This document shows, one piece after another, positions 16,456 through 24,258 of a DNA stretch of 64,000 bases. The position numbers and the translations under genes were made by a program. The DNA is from Larkinella sp965227735 (lineage in GTDB: Bacteria; Bacteroidota; Bacteroidia; Cytophagales; Spirosomataceae). The notes under the pieces are model-generated. The model did not search any database and was not told the origin of the DNA. It saw only the letters and a program-made list of their open reading frames with translations. Position 1 is the stretch's first letter, and each line of letters opens with the position of its first letter. The stretch spans positions 5,890,001 to 5,954,000 of the forward strand of contig NZ_OZ245776.1 of assembly GCF_965227735.1 (NCBI RefSeq), given 5' to 3'.

Positions 16456-16550
16456 GGTTTTCAGTTTTTGGTTTACGGTTTTCGGTGGCTGACGCAAGCT
16501 GTCCACGAATGCGTCAGCCACCGAAAACCGTAAACCAAAAACTGAAAACC
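16456..16550. repeat. Long perfect intergenic hairpin, GGTGGCTGACGC family
   Basis: Perfect 41-bp arms (16456-16496 and 16510-16550) around a 13-base loop. The inner arm sequence GGTGGCTGACGC and the outer GGTTTACGG words recur in the element at 50519-50610. It sits between co-directional genes. Confidence 0.95.
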
Positions 16551-16660
16551 AACTAGTTTATATGGAATATACCTCGCACATGTATCTGAACAGCGGGCCT
16601 GAACCCGATGAAAACTTAACATTCGGCCCTGAGCCTGACCATCTCGCAGAACCTGCTCTT

Positions 16661-17125
16661 ATGACTCCTGACGAAAAATTCGCCCAACTCGGGCTGACCC
16701 TGCCGCCCGCGCCGAAGCCGATGGGCGTGTACAAACCGTGTTTGATTGTCGACAAATTCGTCTACGTTTCCGGTCATGGGCCGGTGAAAAACGACGGAAG
16801 CCGCATCATTGGCCGCATTGGGGCCGACATGAACATCGACGAAGGCAAACTGGCGGCCCAGCAGGTTGGCCTGACCATTCTGGCGACGCTGAAAGCCAAG
16901 TTTGGCACCCTGAACAAAATCAAACGCGTCATTAAAACGCTGGGCATGGTGAATGCAACGGAGGACTTTGAGCGGCATCCATTCGTCATCAACGGCTGTA
17001 GTGAGCTTTTTGTGGCGGTTTGGGGAGACGACAACGGCGTCGGTGTTCGCTCGGCGGTGGGCATGGGCACGTTGCCGGAGAATATTCCGGTCGAAATTGA
17101 AGTGATGTTCGAACTGGCGGACTAA
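16661..17125 (+). CDS. RidA/YjgF family protein (long UK114-like form)
   Basis: A 154-residue cytoplasmic protein of the RidA/YjgF superfamily, whose characterised members hydrolyse reactive enamine/imine intermediates produced by PLP enzymes. It matches the longer form with an N-terminal PEEKFAQLGLxLPP-like block and the core FVYVSGHGPVKNDG, then KIKRVIKTLGMVN and a final ENIPVEIEVMFEL strand. The ATG at 16661 fits the family N-terminus. An ATG at 16562 is also open but would add a Gly-Pro-Glu-Pro-rich stretch. Neighbouring a PLP-dependent aldolase gene fits a role in removing its by-products; that is inference. Confidence 0.85.
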   Translation: MTPDEKFAQLGLTLPPAPKPMGVYKPCLIVDKFVYVSGHGPVKNDGSRIIGRIGADMNIDEGKLAAQQVGLTILATLKAKFGTLNKIKRVIKTLGMVNATEDFERHPFVINGCSELFVAVWGDDNGVGVRSAVGMGTLPENIPVEIEVMFELAD

Positions 17126-17467
17126 AACCCTGACAGCGGCCCCAAGGCCCTGTCAGCGGTTTGAGTCCGCCAGTTCAAAATACGAGTTAACGCGAACTAT
17201 GAGATGATGCCCTTGCCTAACAGTTGTTTAAGTGCCAGCGGCACGTAATGTTACTAGCAAATCGGTATTTTAAAAGTTCCAGGCGTGCCGGAGGTACGCA
17301 ACTAAGCCTACATCGCGTACCTCCGGCACGCCTGGAACTTTTAAAATACCGATTTGCTAGTAACATCTGACCCCTCCGGGGTCAATAATCTCATAGCTCA
17401 CGTGAGTTTCTATTTACTAATCCCCGTTCAAACCGCTGACAGGGCCTTGGGGCCGCTGTCAGGGTTT
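17125..17467. repeat. 343-bp nested palindrome between the RidA-like and D-threonine-aldolase-like genes
   Basis: Outer arms of 38 bp are exact complements (17125-17162 and 17430-17467). Inner arms of 52 bp are exact complements (17248-17299 and 17315-17366) around a 15-base loop. Between them CTATGAGAT (left) pairs with ATCTCATAG (right), so three inverted repeats are nested on nearly one centre. The outer left arm begins on the last base of the RidA stop codon, and the outer right arm ends 14 bp before the next ATG. No coding potential is apparent. Perfect 52-bp arms imply recent origin or active correction. Confidence 0.97.
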
Positions 17468-17481
17468 AGAGCTTTTACTAC

Positions 17482-18591
17482 ATGGATGAATACCTGGTTC
17501 ATAACGTTCAGTTGATCGATTCTCCGGCGCTGCTGGTTTATCCCGAGCGCATTGCCGACAACATCAAAACGATGCTGGAGATGGTGGATGGCGATGCCGA
17601 CAAGCTGATTCCGCACGTTAAAACGCATAAAATGGCGGAAGTTGCCAAAATGCAGGTCGAAGCGGGCATCACCAAATTCAAATGTGCCACCATCGCCGAA
17701 GCCGAAATGCTGGCCGATACCGGGGCGCGGCACGTCCTGATTTCTTACCAACTGACCGGACCGAAACTCCGGAGGTTTTGCGAACTGGTGCAGGCTTACA
17801 ACTGGGTCGAATGGGCGTCGCTGGTGGATAACCTGGCGTCGGCGGAGGAACTGGCGCGGGAGTTTGAGAAAACCGTTCACAAACCGGTGATTTACATCGA
17901 CGTAAACCTCGGCATGAACCGGACGGGCCATGTCGTCGATGACGAGCTGGAAGCTTTGTACCGGCAGTTGAAAGCCGATGACCGGCTGGACCTGCGCGGT
18001 TTTCATGGCTACGATGGTCACATTCGGGATGCTGACGTGGCACTTCGCCAGATTCATGCCGATGCCGCCATCAAACCGCTGGAATTGCTGGCCGACAAGC
18101 TGGAAGAAGAAGGGCAACCGCGCCCGATCATGGTGGTGGGGGGAACGCCGACTTTTTCCAACCATGCCCACCGCCCCAACGTCTGGTGCAGCCCCGGAAC
18201 CTGCCTGTTGTGGGATTGGGGCTACGGCGATTTACTGACCGAACAGCACTTTCAGTGGGCCGCCCTGCTGATCACCCGCGTGGTGTCAAAACCGGCACCG
18301 GGTGTGGTGACCACCGATCTGGGACACAAAGCCGTAGCGGCCGAAAATCCGTTGGCGAAACGGGTCAAGTTTCTGAACCTGACGGGCTACGAACTCACCG
18401 GACAAAGCGAAGAACACCTCGTTTTGCAGGTTGAAAACTGGGATGCGATTCAGGTTGGTGATGTGTTGTACGGCGTTCCGTATCACATTTGCCCCACAGT
18501 GGCGCTGCACGACGAAGCCCAGGTGATTCTGAATGGCGAAACCACCGGTCGCTGGGCCATCGAAGCCCGCAAACGCCGGATTACATATTAA
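17482..18591 (+). CDS. D-threonine aldolase / D-serine dehydratase-like PLP enzyme
   Basis: A 369-residue fold-type III PLP enzyme of the alanine racemase N-terminal family. The PLP lysine lies in LIPHVKTHKM near residue 57. The C-terminal domain carries the metal-binding motif YHICPTVALHD near 334-344, where a His and a Cys hold the metal in D-serine dehydratase and D-threonine aldolase homologues. Expected reaction: cleavage of D-threonine to glycine and acetaldehyde or a related D-3-hydroxyamino acid reaction. The ATG at 17482 is preceded by the nested palindrome. The next gene, an SGNH hydrolase, starts 39 bp after the stop. Confidence 0.88.
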   Translation: MDEYLVHNVQLIDSPALLVYPERIADNIKTMLEMVDGDADKLIPHVKTHKMAEVAKMQVEAGITKFKCATIAEAEMLADTGARHVLISYQLTGPKLRRFCELVQAYNWVEWASLVDNLASAEELAREFEKTVHKPVIYIDVNLGMNRTGHVVDDELEALYRQLKADDRLDLRGFHGYDGHIRDADVALRQIHADAAIKPLELLADKLEEEGQPRPIMVVGGTPTFSNHAHRPNVWCSPGTCLLWDWGYGDLLTEQHFQWAALLITRVVSKPAPGVVTTDLGHKAVAAENPLAKRVKFLNLTGYELTGQSEEHLVLQVENWDAIQVGDVLYGVPYHICPTVALHDEAQVILNGETTGRWAIEARKRRITY

Positions 18592-18630
18592 CGCTCTGTA
18601 ACCAACTCCCTAACCTGACACAACTTGATC

Positions 18631-19299
18631 ATGCGTACATTCCCTATTCTCCTGCTCACCTTCATGTGGCTGGCTCTAACCCCGTCGAAACCGGTTCGCG
18701 TTGTTTTTTTTGGTGATTCCATTACGCAGGCGGGTGTGAAGCCCGGCGGCTACATCACCCGCATTGGCGACATGCTGAAGAAACAGAACCTGTCGAATGA
18801 GTATGAACTGGTGGGTGCCGGCATTGGTGGAAACAAAATTTACGACCTGTTTCTGCGCATGGATGAGGACGTGCTGGCCAAACAGCCGACGGTTACTTTT
18901 GTGTATGTGGGCGTGAATGACGTCTGGCACAAACGCACCTACGGCACCGGCACCGACCCCGACAAGTTTGTGAAGTTCTACGATGCGGTGATCAAAAAAC
19001 TACAGGCGGCTGGCAGCAAGGTTATTCTCTGCACACCCGCAGTCATTGGCGAAAAAACCGATTTCTCCAACGATCAGGATGGGGATTTGCAACACTATTC
19101 GACGCTGATCCGCGACCTGGCCGCCCGTCACAATTTGCCCCTCTGCGATCTGCGGAAGGCTTTTCTGGCCTATAACCTGAAAAACAACCCCACCAATGCT
19201 GAAAAAGGCATTCTGACCACTGACCGGGTGCATTTGAACGATACCGGGAATCAGTTGGTGGCCGACGAAATGTACAAACTGATGGTGAGTGCGAAATAA
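18631..19299 (+). CDS. Secreted SGNH/GDSL-family hydrolase
   Basis: A 222-residue esterase-type hydrolase. The ATG at 18631 gives a short hydrophobic signal-like N-terminus (MRTFPILLLTFMWLAL). The four family blocks are visible: block I FFGDSITQAG with the nucleophile Ser, block II Gly in GAGIGGN, block III Asn in GVNDVW, and block V DRVHLNDTGN with the catalytic Asp and His. Family members deacetylate polysaccharides or act on esters. Its place at the end of the GntP-RidA-aldolase run suggests it releases the substrate outside the cytoplasm, which is inference. Confidence 0.88.
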   Translation: MRTFPILLLTFMWLALTPSKPVRVVFFGDSITQAGVKPGGYITRIGDMLKKQNLSNEYELVGAGIGGNKIYDLFLRMDEDVLAKQPTVTFVYVGVNDVWHKRTYGTGTDPDKFVKFYDAVIKKLQAAGSKVILCTPAVIGEKTDFSNDQDGDLQHYSTLIRDLAARHNLPLCDLRKAFLAYNLKNNPTNAEKGILTTDRVHLNDTGNQLVADEMYKLMVSAK

Positions 19300-19301
19300 A
19301 A

Positions 19302-19751
19302 ATGGTTGGTAAAAAAGGGAAATACATCCTGTTCGGACTCGTGGCTTTGCTGGTGGTCTACATGGTCTATGAGGCTGGCTCAGAACCCGGAATCAATGAC
19401 TTGAAAGGAACCTACCGGGAAGTGGCGATGTACCGGAATGAAAACAATACCGGCCCCATCGTTCGGATTTATGCCGTAACGGTGAAGGATACACTCTGGG
19501 AGGAAATGCGGCAATACGGCGATTTTATGCTGTATACCAAATACGGAACAACCAAAGTTTATTTCTTTCCGGAAGATCGACCCGCGCCCGCGCAGGTTTT
19601 TCCGAAGCGGCCCCATTTTGATAAAAAGTTTGAATCGTCCTGTCTGGCGGTGTATGAGAAAGACGCGATGAGCCAGGTGACTTTTCGCAAGCTACCGTTT
19701 ACTCAGCAAACCGCCGAGGACAGGCACGAATTGATCGTGGGGGCAAAATAG
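19302..19751 (+). CDS. Membrane-anchored protein of unknown function
   Basis: A 149-residue protein with one N-terminal membrane segment (KYILFGLVALLVVYMVYEAG) and a beta-rich remainder of about 120 residues. I do not recognise the family. It starts 2 bp after the SGNH hydrolase stop codon, so the two are almost certainly cotranscribed, and it is followed by a strong terminator hairpin. The mature domain has lipocalin-like features (GTYREVAMY, then strands) that are too weak for a call. Confidence 0.7.
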   Translation: MVGKKGKYILFGLVALLVVYMVYEAGSEPGINDLKGTYREVAMYRNENNTGPIVRIYAVTVKDTLWEEMRQYGDFMLYTKYGTTKVYFFPEDRPAPAQVFPKRPHFDKKFESSCLAVYEKDAMSQVTFRKLPFTQQTAEDRHELIVGAK

Positions 19752-19785
19752 TAGAGGGGCGCTACGATGCGTACGGTAACAAAAG

Positions 19786-19828
19786 ACCCGGTTGATCGGC
19801 AAACGCTGACCAACCGGGTTTGTTTTTT
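19786..19828. terminator. Bidirectional rho-independent terminator
   Basis: Stem arms ACCCGGTTGATCGGC (19786-19800) and GCTGACCAACCGGGT (19805-19819) pair at 13 of 15 positions with a 4-base loop and are followed by TTTGTTTTTT on the plus strand. On the minus strand the stem is followed by TCTTTTGTT. It separates the convergent genes at 19302-19751 and 19857-20219. Confidence 0.85.
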
Positions 19829-19856
19829 ACGATGGTGTGGATATGGTTTCAATGGA

Positions 19857-20219
19857 TTACACTTCAAACGGCAGGTCGTATTCTTTAATGATGGGTTTGG
19901 AGGAGCGGGTTTTGACTTCCACTTTGGCTTTCAGCGGAAAACCCAGCACCAGCGAATTTTTGATGTATTGATCGTCATGAACCATCCAGGAATAGCTTTC
20001 CAGCAGGTACTCATCGACTCCCGCTTTGTGCGCCTGATACGCCAGACGTTCCACAAACAGGGGTTCGTAGTTGATGATGGTGCCCATATAGATGACCTGA
20101 ATGCCGGGTCGTGACTCGTTGCCCAGTTCCGTACAACCGAGAACGGCGATTTTCAGCGATGAACCGTCTTCGAGGTCTTTAACCGCCCATTCATCGATCA
20201 CGGTTTTTACATTAGCCAT
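19857..20219 (-). CDS. Conserved-looking protein of unknown function
   Basis: A 120-residue soluble protein. The ATG complementary to 20217-20219 gives MANVKTVIDEWAVKDLEDGS; an upstream in-frame start would add 17 unlikely residues. It has no signal or membrane segment. Motifs include VLGCTELGNESRPG and an aromatic-rich middle (ESYSWMVHDDQY). I do not recognise a family. It converges on the neighbouring operon with a terminator between. Confidence 0.65.
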   Translation of the reverse strand: MANVKTVIDEWAVKDLEDGSSLKIAVLGCTELGNESRPGIQVIYMGTIINYEPLFVERLAYQAHKAGVDEYLLESYSWMVHDDQYIKNSLVLGFPLKAKVEVKTRSSKPIIKEYDLPFEV

Positions 20220-20361
20220 TGTTGCGTTGTTTTGCGTTAAACGATGGCTCAAAAGTAGGGCAGGAGGCATGAGTCAGGCCACCCTGATTTAATAACTGGG
20301 GGTTTTTGATGAATAACGGGTGGAAATCGGAAACCCGGGGTTTTGTTCGAAACGAAAGAAG

Positions 20362-21258
20362 CTAAACCGATGAATTTTCCGGCAAAAGCACCCTCAACAA
20401 GCCCGGCGCAATCTCGGCGGTTATTTCCCGGATGCGACCCCGGTATTCGCCGTCGATCTGAAAATAGGCTTTCCGTTTGGTAACGATGTGAACGGCGGTG
20501 GCCGGGAATATTTCGATGTGTTTGGGATCGAACGGGCGGAAGTGGATGAACATCCGGAAAATGGCCAGCAACGACAGTTTGCGGATCACCACCACCTCAA
20601 ATTTGCCGTCGGCCACGTCGCCGTCGGGATTGATCACCGCCCCGGTGCCATACATGCGGGCGTTGGCCAGCACCACCATGAAAGCCGCCCGGTGCACCAC
20701 CTCATTGCCGGTGTTGATCTGAATACGCAGCAGCCGTCGTCGCATCAGCACCCGCAACACGCCCCGCGCATACCCGAGTTTGCCGCGCATCTTGCCTTCT
20801 TCGAAATACTTTACCAATTGGGCGTTCATCCCGATGTCGCTCAGGTGCAGGCAGTGTTCGGTGCCGTTGATGCCAATCAGGTCGATCGGTTTTTCGACCC
20901 CGTTGACCACCACCTCCAGGCTTTCTTCGAGCGTCGACGGAATGCCCAGTTCTTTGGCCATGCCGTTGGCCGAGCCCGCCGGGAGAATACCCATCGGCAG
21001 GTTGGCGGTCAGGGCGTGTTCGGCCACGAATTTGATGGTGCCGTCGCCACCCACAGCCACCAGGCGGTCGGGCTGGTAGGATTCGATGAGTTTGGGGAGT
21101 TCCTTGTCGTCGTTTTTACCATCCAGGATGAACAGGTTAGCCGAATGCGGTTGTGTTTCGAAGAAAGAAAGAATGCCTGATTCCCAGGTCGATTTGTCCT
21201 GTCCGCCGGAAATCGGGTTGATGGCGAACAGAAATTTTAACTTTTTAGCTTCCGGCAT
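20362..21258 (-). CDS. Diacylglycerol kinase family lipid kinase (YegS/BmrU type)
   Basis: A 298-residue lipid kinase with the DAGK catalytic signature VAVGGDGTIKFVAE near residue 68 and the second glycine loop GILPAGSANGMAKELG near 92. The N-terminal FLFAINPISGG is also typical. Members phosphorylate diacylglycerol or related lipids with ATP at the inner membrane to make phosphatidate. The gene is divergent from an App1-type phosphatidate phosphatase gene across a 186-bp spacer that holds an inverted repeat; the pair could run the two opposing reactions. Exact lipid substrate unknown. Confidence 0.9.
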   Translation of the reverse strand: MPEAKKLKFLFAINPISGGQDKSTWESGILSFFETQPHSANLFILDGKNDDKELPKLIESYQPDRLVAVGGDGTIKFVAEHALTANLPMGILPAGSANGMAKELGIPSTLEESLEVVVNGVEKPIDLIGINGTEHCLHLSDIGMNAQLVKYFEEGKMRGKLGYARGVLRVLMRRRLLRIQINTGNEVVHRAAFMVVLANARMYGTGAVINPDGDVADGKFEVVVIRKLSLLAIFRMFIHFRPFDPKHIEIFPATAVHIVTKRKAYFQIDGEYRGRIREITAEIAPGLLRVLLPENSSV

Positions 21259-21302
21259 GTTCCTGAATTAGTTTGCAGGGATTGGGTGTTCCTTTTCCTT
21301 CT

Positions 21303-21391
21303 TTCGATATTCGTTATTCAGTGTTCAACATTCGATATTCCTTAGTTTTTAATATTGAATAATGAATATTGAACAGCGAATAATGAAAGTG
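21303..21391. repeat. Intergenic imperfect inverted repeat, CGATATTC family
   Basis: Left half (CTTTCGATATTCGTTATTC and following) pairs imperfectly with a right half ending GCGAATAATGAAAG. It shares words (CGATATTC, CGTTATTCAGTGTTC) with the element at 10629-10771. It lies between divergent genes, so it is not acting simply as a terminator. Confidence 0.7.
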
Positions 21392-21444
21392 GAAAACAAG
21401 AAAACAAAACACCAGATTGATTAACTATCTGTAATAAACAAAGA

Positions 21445-22485
21445 ATGAAGGCAAGTGGCGGAATAAAAGATAAAATCTTAACGTGGCTCCGAATTTCGGA
21501 CAAGCCCGTGGTGAAAGTGTACCGGGGTTATGTCCACCAGCAGAAGGTCGTGGTATTTGGTCATGTGTTGCGGGTGAGCCCGATGCCCCGCCAGAAATAC
21601 CGGCAGAATTTATGGATCAACACCTTTGCGTTGCTGCGCCTTTTCATGATGCGGCCGGTTTCGGGCGCGACCGTCAAAGTCAGCGGTATTCCGGAAGATG
21701 TTCGGTTTGTGACGGAGAAAGACGGTTTTTTTCGGCTGGAATGGACACCCGACGAACCGTTGATGCCCGGCTGGCATCCGGTGAAAGTCGATCTGATCAC
21801 GGCCAACCTCGGTCCGGAAGACCCGGTTGTAACGGGGCAGGGCGAGGTCTACCGCCCGCATGCGACGCAGTTTGGCATTGTTTCAGACATCGACGATACA
21901 TTTCTGATTTCGCACTCGTCCAACCTCCGCAAGCGGCTCCATGTTTTGCTGACCGAAAACGCCCACAGCCGCGATCCGTTTGAGGATGTGGTGACGCATT
22001 ACCAACTGCTGGCGCGCGCCGGAACGGCAGGCAATGCGACGAACCCGTTTTTCTACGTGTCGAGCAGTGAATGGAATCTGTACGACTACATTCTGACGTT
22101 CTGCGAAAAGAATGACATGCCCAACGGGATTTATCTCCTGAGCCAGATCAAACGGTTTCGCGAAGTCTGGAAAACCGGTCAGAATAAGCACGTTACCAAA
22201 TTTGCCCGGATTGTCCGGATTCTGGAAGCGTTTCCGGAGATGAAATTTGTGCTGCTGGGCGACGATACGCAGGAAGATCCCAACATCTACAGTTCATTGG
22301 TTTCCCATTTTCCGCATCAAATCCGCTGTGTGTATCTGCGCCGGGTTCACAAGCAGAATGGCGTTCGAACCCAGGAATTTGTCGACCAGATTGTTGCGGC
22401 CGGGGTGCCATGCTGTTATTTTAGCCACAGTTCCGAAGCCATCCGGCATTCGGAAACCGCTGGATTGGTGGAGATGAAAACGTAG
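21445..22485 (+). CDS. App1-family phosphatidate phosphatase (DUF2183 domain)
   Basis: A 346-residue HAD-type phosphatase. The catalytic DxDDT motif is SDIDDTF near residue 154, and a downstream LLGDDTQEDPNIY near 270 supplies the second acidic motif. The fungal homologue App1 dephosphorylates phosphatidate to diacylglycerol; bacterial members are annotated by similarity only. The N-terminal 130 residues form a beta-rich domain (VSGIPEDVRFVTEKDGFFRL) typical of the family. No signal peptide is evident. It is divergent from a lipid-kinase gene that may run the reverse reaction. Confidence 0.88.
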   Translation: MKASGGIKDKILTWLRISDKPVVKVYRGYVHQQKVVVFGHVLRVSPMPRQKYRQNLWINTFALLRLFMMRPVSGATVKVSGIPEDVRFVTEKDGFFRLEWTPDEPLMPGWHPVKVDLITANLGPEDPVVTGQGEVYRPHATQFGIVSDIDDTFLISHSSNLRKRLHVLLTENAHSRDPFEDVVTHYQLLARAGTAGNATNPFFYVSSSEWNLYDYILTFCEKNDMPNGIYLLSQIKRFREVWKTGQNKHVTKFARIVRILEAFPEMKFVLLGDDTQEDPNIYSSLVSHFPHQIRCVYLRRVHKQNGVRTQEFVDQIVAAGVPCCYFSHSSEAIRHSETAGLVEMKT

Positions 22486-22520
22486 AATTTCTCAACGCTT
22501 TTCAATGGCTGTTTCCTTCG

Positions 22521-23231
22521 TCATAAGCCGGTCGCCAGATCGAGGGTCAGGATTCCTTCATCGGTGTTATTCAGTTGTCTGATTAATTCGCCTTTGGTGT
22601 TCCAGATGGCTGACTGGCCGACACTTTCAAAGTTGTCACAAGGCCCCACGCAGTTGGAAACCAAAACCGTCATGGCGTAGGTTTGGGCTATTGTCGACAG
22701 CGTTTCGCTGGCTTTTTCCATGCCAGAGGCCGACTTCGCTACGCTGGCGATGTAGATTGCTGCGCCGTTTTGAAAGGCATTTCCCGAATGCTCCGGAACC
22801 GACAATTCATAGCAAATGGCGAGGGCTATATCGGCTTTTTCACCCAGAAAATGGAGGGTACTCTGGCCGCTGACAAAAAACGGTTCTTCATCCGCGTGCA
22901 AGTACTTTTTTGAATACAGGTGCCGGGGCTGATGCGGTTGGAAAATCAGCAGACTGATCCAGACGCCCTTTTCGCTTCGGATCGGGATGCCAACGCCAAT
23001 CGTAATCTGGTGGGCGTCGCTGCTGGTTTGAAAAACGTCGAACCGGCTATCGTCCGGGGTTGTGGCCAGGTCGGCGGCCAGTTCCGGTTCGTAGCCGGTT
23101 AGGGAGAGTTCCGGAAAAATGAGGAGGTCGACACCGTCGGAAACCGCAAGGTCGATGAGCCTTTGGTGGTTGGCAAGGTTGCGCGGAATGTCACCTTTGA
23201 CGGGGCGGGTCTGGGCTACACCGATTTTCAT
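22521..23231 (-). CDS. Carbon-nitrogen hydrolase (nitrilase superfamily)
   Basis: A 236-residue cytoplasmic amidohydrolase. The catalytic triad is visible: Glu in LIFPELSLTGYE near residue 41, Lys in LYSKKYLHADEE near 108, and Cys in ALAICYELSVPEH near 138. Such enzymes cleave carboxamide or omega-amide C-N bonds. The short length fits the simple nitrilase branch without a fused domain. It is followed 24 bp upstream, on the same strand, by a YjbR-like gene (23256-23645), so the two could be one transcript. Substrate unknown. Confidence 0.9.
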   Translation of the reverse strand: MKIGVAQTRPVKGDIPRNLANHQRLIDLAVSDGVDLLIFPELSLTGYEPELAADLATTPDDSRFDVFQTSSDAHQITIGVGIPIRSEKGVWISLLIFQPHQPRHLYSKKYLHADEEPFFVSGQSTLHFLGEKADIALAICYELSVPEHSGNAFQNGAAIYIASVAKSASGMEKASETLSTIAQTYAMTVLVSNCVGPCDNFESVGQSAIWNTKGELIRQLNNTDEGILTLDLATGL

Positions 23232-23255
23232 GGCAGAACTGGTTTTTTTGACAAT

Positions 23256-23645
23256 TTAATGGGGTTCGGGCGAACCCGTTTGGGCTTCCCATTCCAAAAT
23301 TTGTTTTTTGGTGGCCAGTCCCCGCCAGCTCAGTTCCAGGATTTCAGCCAGCAATTTCCGGTCGTACGGATGAATCCACATGCAGATATAAGGGTAGCCT
23401 TTGAAGTGATCCGGGAGATGAAAAATCTCGGGATGACTGTCGAGGTAGGCATCCCGGATGGCAAAATCGAGCCGAATGGGGATAAATTCGCCGGATTCGT
23501 GCAACCGGCACATCAGTTTACCCCGCACCTTGATGGAGGGCGTATTTTCGTGCGAGACGCTTTCTTCAGTTCCCGGAAACCGGAGCGCCACCGTTCGTAC
23601 GGGTTCGAAATCCGAAGGATTGAAATGGACGGTTCTGGTTTTCAT
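23256..23645 (-). CDS. MmcQ/YjbR family protein
   Basis: A 129-residue protein of the YjbR fold. It has the usual pattern: an early 'ALRFPGTEES' turn, a HENTPSIKVRGKLMCRL strand pair, and a C-terminal helix pair (RKLLAEILELSWRGLATKKQ). Members are small, cytosolic and of uncertain, possibly DNA-related, function. It precedes the nitrilase-like gene on the minus strand. Confidence 0.8.
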   Translation of the reverse strand: MKTRTVHFNPSDFEPVRTVALRFPGTEESVSHENTPSIKVRGKLMCRLHESGEFIPIRLDFAIRDAYLDSHPEIFHLPDHFKGYPYICMWIHPYDRKLLAEILELSWRGLATKKQILEWEAQTGSPEPH

Positions 23646-23766
23646 TTTCAGGGCTGAATGTCAGTTGTGAATCAAAATTACGCCAACCCACAAGGTGAGA
23701 AACTAAGCACAAAGACCGCTATCTTTACCAACTGACAAGATAACAAAAAACCGCTCCTGAGTAAAC

Positions 23767-24222
23767 ATGAAATTCAACTTTACGCTAGCGCTGATGGCCC
23801 TCAGTTTTGCCTTCGCCGGTTGTGAAACCAAACCTGGCGCGTTGCCCCTCGTCGGCACCTGGGAACTGATTTCGGCCACGGCCACCGAAAAGGATTCGAC
23901 GTTTTCGACGTTTAATCCGAAGCAGAAAATGATCAAGATTATCAATTCCACCCATTTCGCTTTCCTCAACCACGCCCTGCCGACGGAAAAAGACTCGGCG
24001 GCTCCGGCATTCACGGCAGGCGGAGGCAGCTACACCCTGGTAGACAGCGTGTATACCGAACACCTGGAGTATTTCATTGACAAAGCGTGGGAAAATCACA
24101 AATTCGAATTTGTGGTGCAACTACACGGGGATACGCTGATTCAAAAAGGCGTTGAAAAACTGGAGAAGTTGGGAATTGACCGGATCATTGTGGAGAAATA
24201 CCGCCGGGTTACGAAGGAATAG
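23767..24222 (+). CDS. Predicted lipocalin-like lipoprotein
   Basis: A 151-residue lipoprotein with signal MKFNFTLALMALSFAFAGC and lipid attachment at Cys19. The mature domain starts with the lipocalin-like 'LVGTWELISA' strand and continues with short beta segments to the C-terminus; this pattern occurs in DUF4488/lipocalin-like Bacteroidota lipoproteins. Ligand unknown. The gene converges on the Omp85-type gene (36 bp between stops). Confidence 0.75.
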   Translation: MKFNFTLALMALSFAFAGCETKPGALPLVGTWELISATATEKDSTFSTFNPKQKMIKIINSTHFAFLNHALPTEKDSAAPAFTAGGGSYTLVDSVYTEHLEYFIDKAWENHKFEFVVQLHGDTLIQKGVEKLEKLGIDRIIVEKYRRVTKE

Positions 24223-24258
24223 CGTTTGCAGAACCGTTAGCCGGTTTTGGGATGCGTT

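Noticed and set aside
16456..16550. Hairpins as insertion sequences
   Set aside because: No transposase gene, no target-site duplication that can be seen, and arms up to 52 bp with tiny loops do not fit an IS or MITE with known ends.
16562..16660. Longer N-terminus for the RidA-like protein
   Set aside because: Adds 33 residues with no family similarity; the ATG at 16661 matches the known N-terminus.
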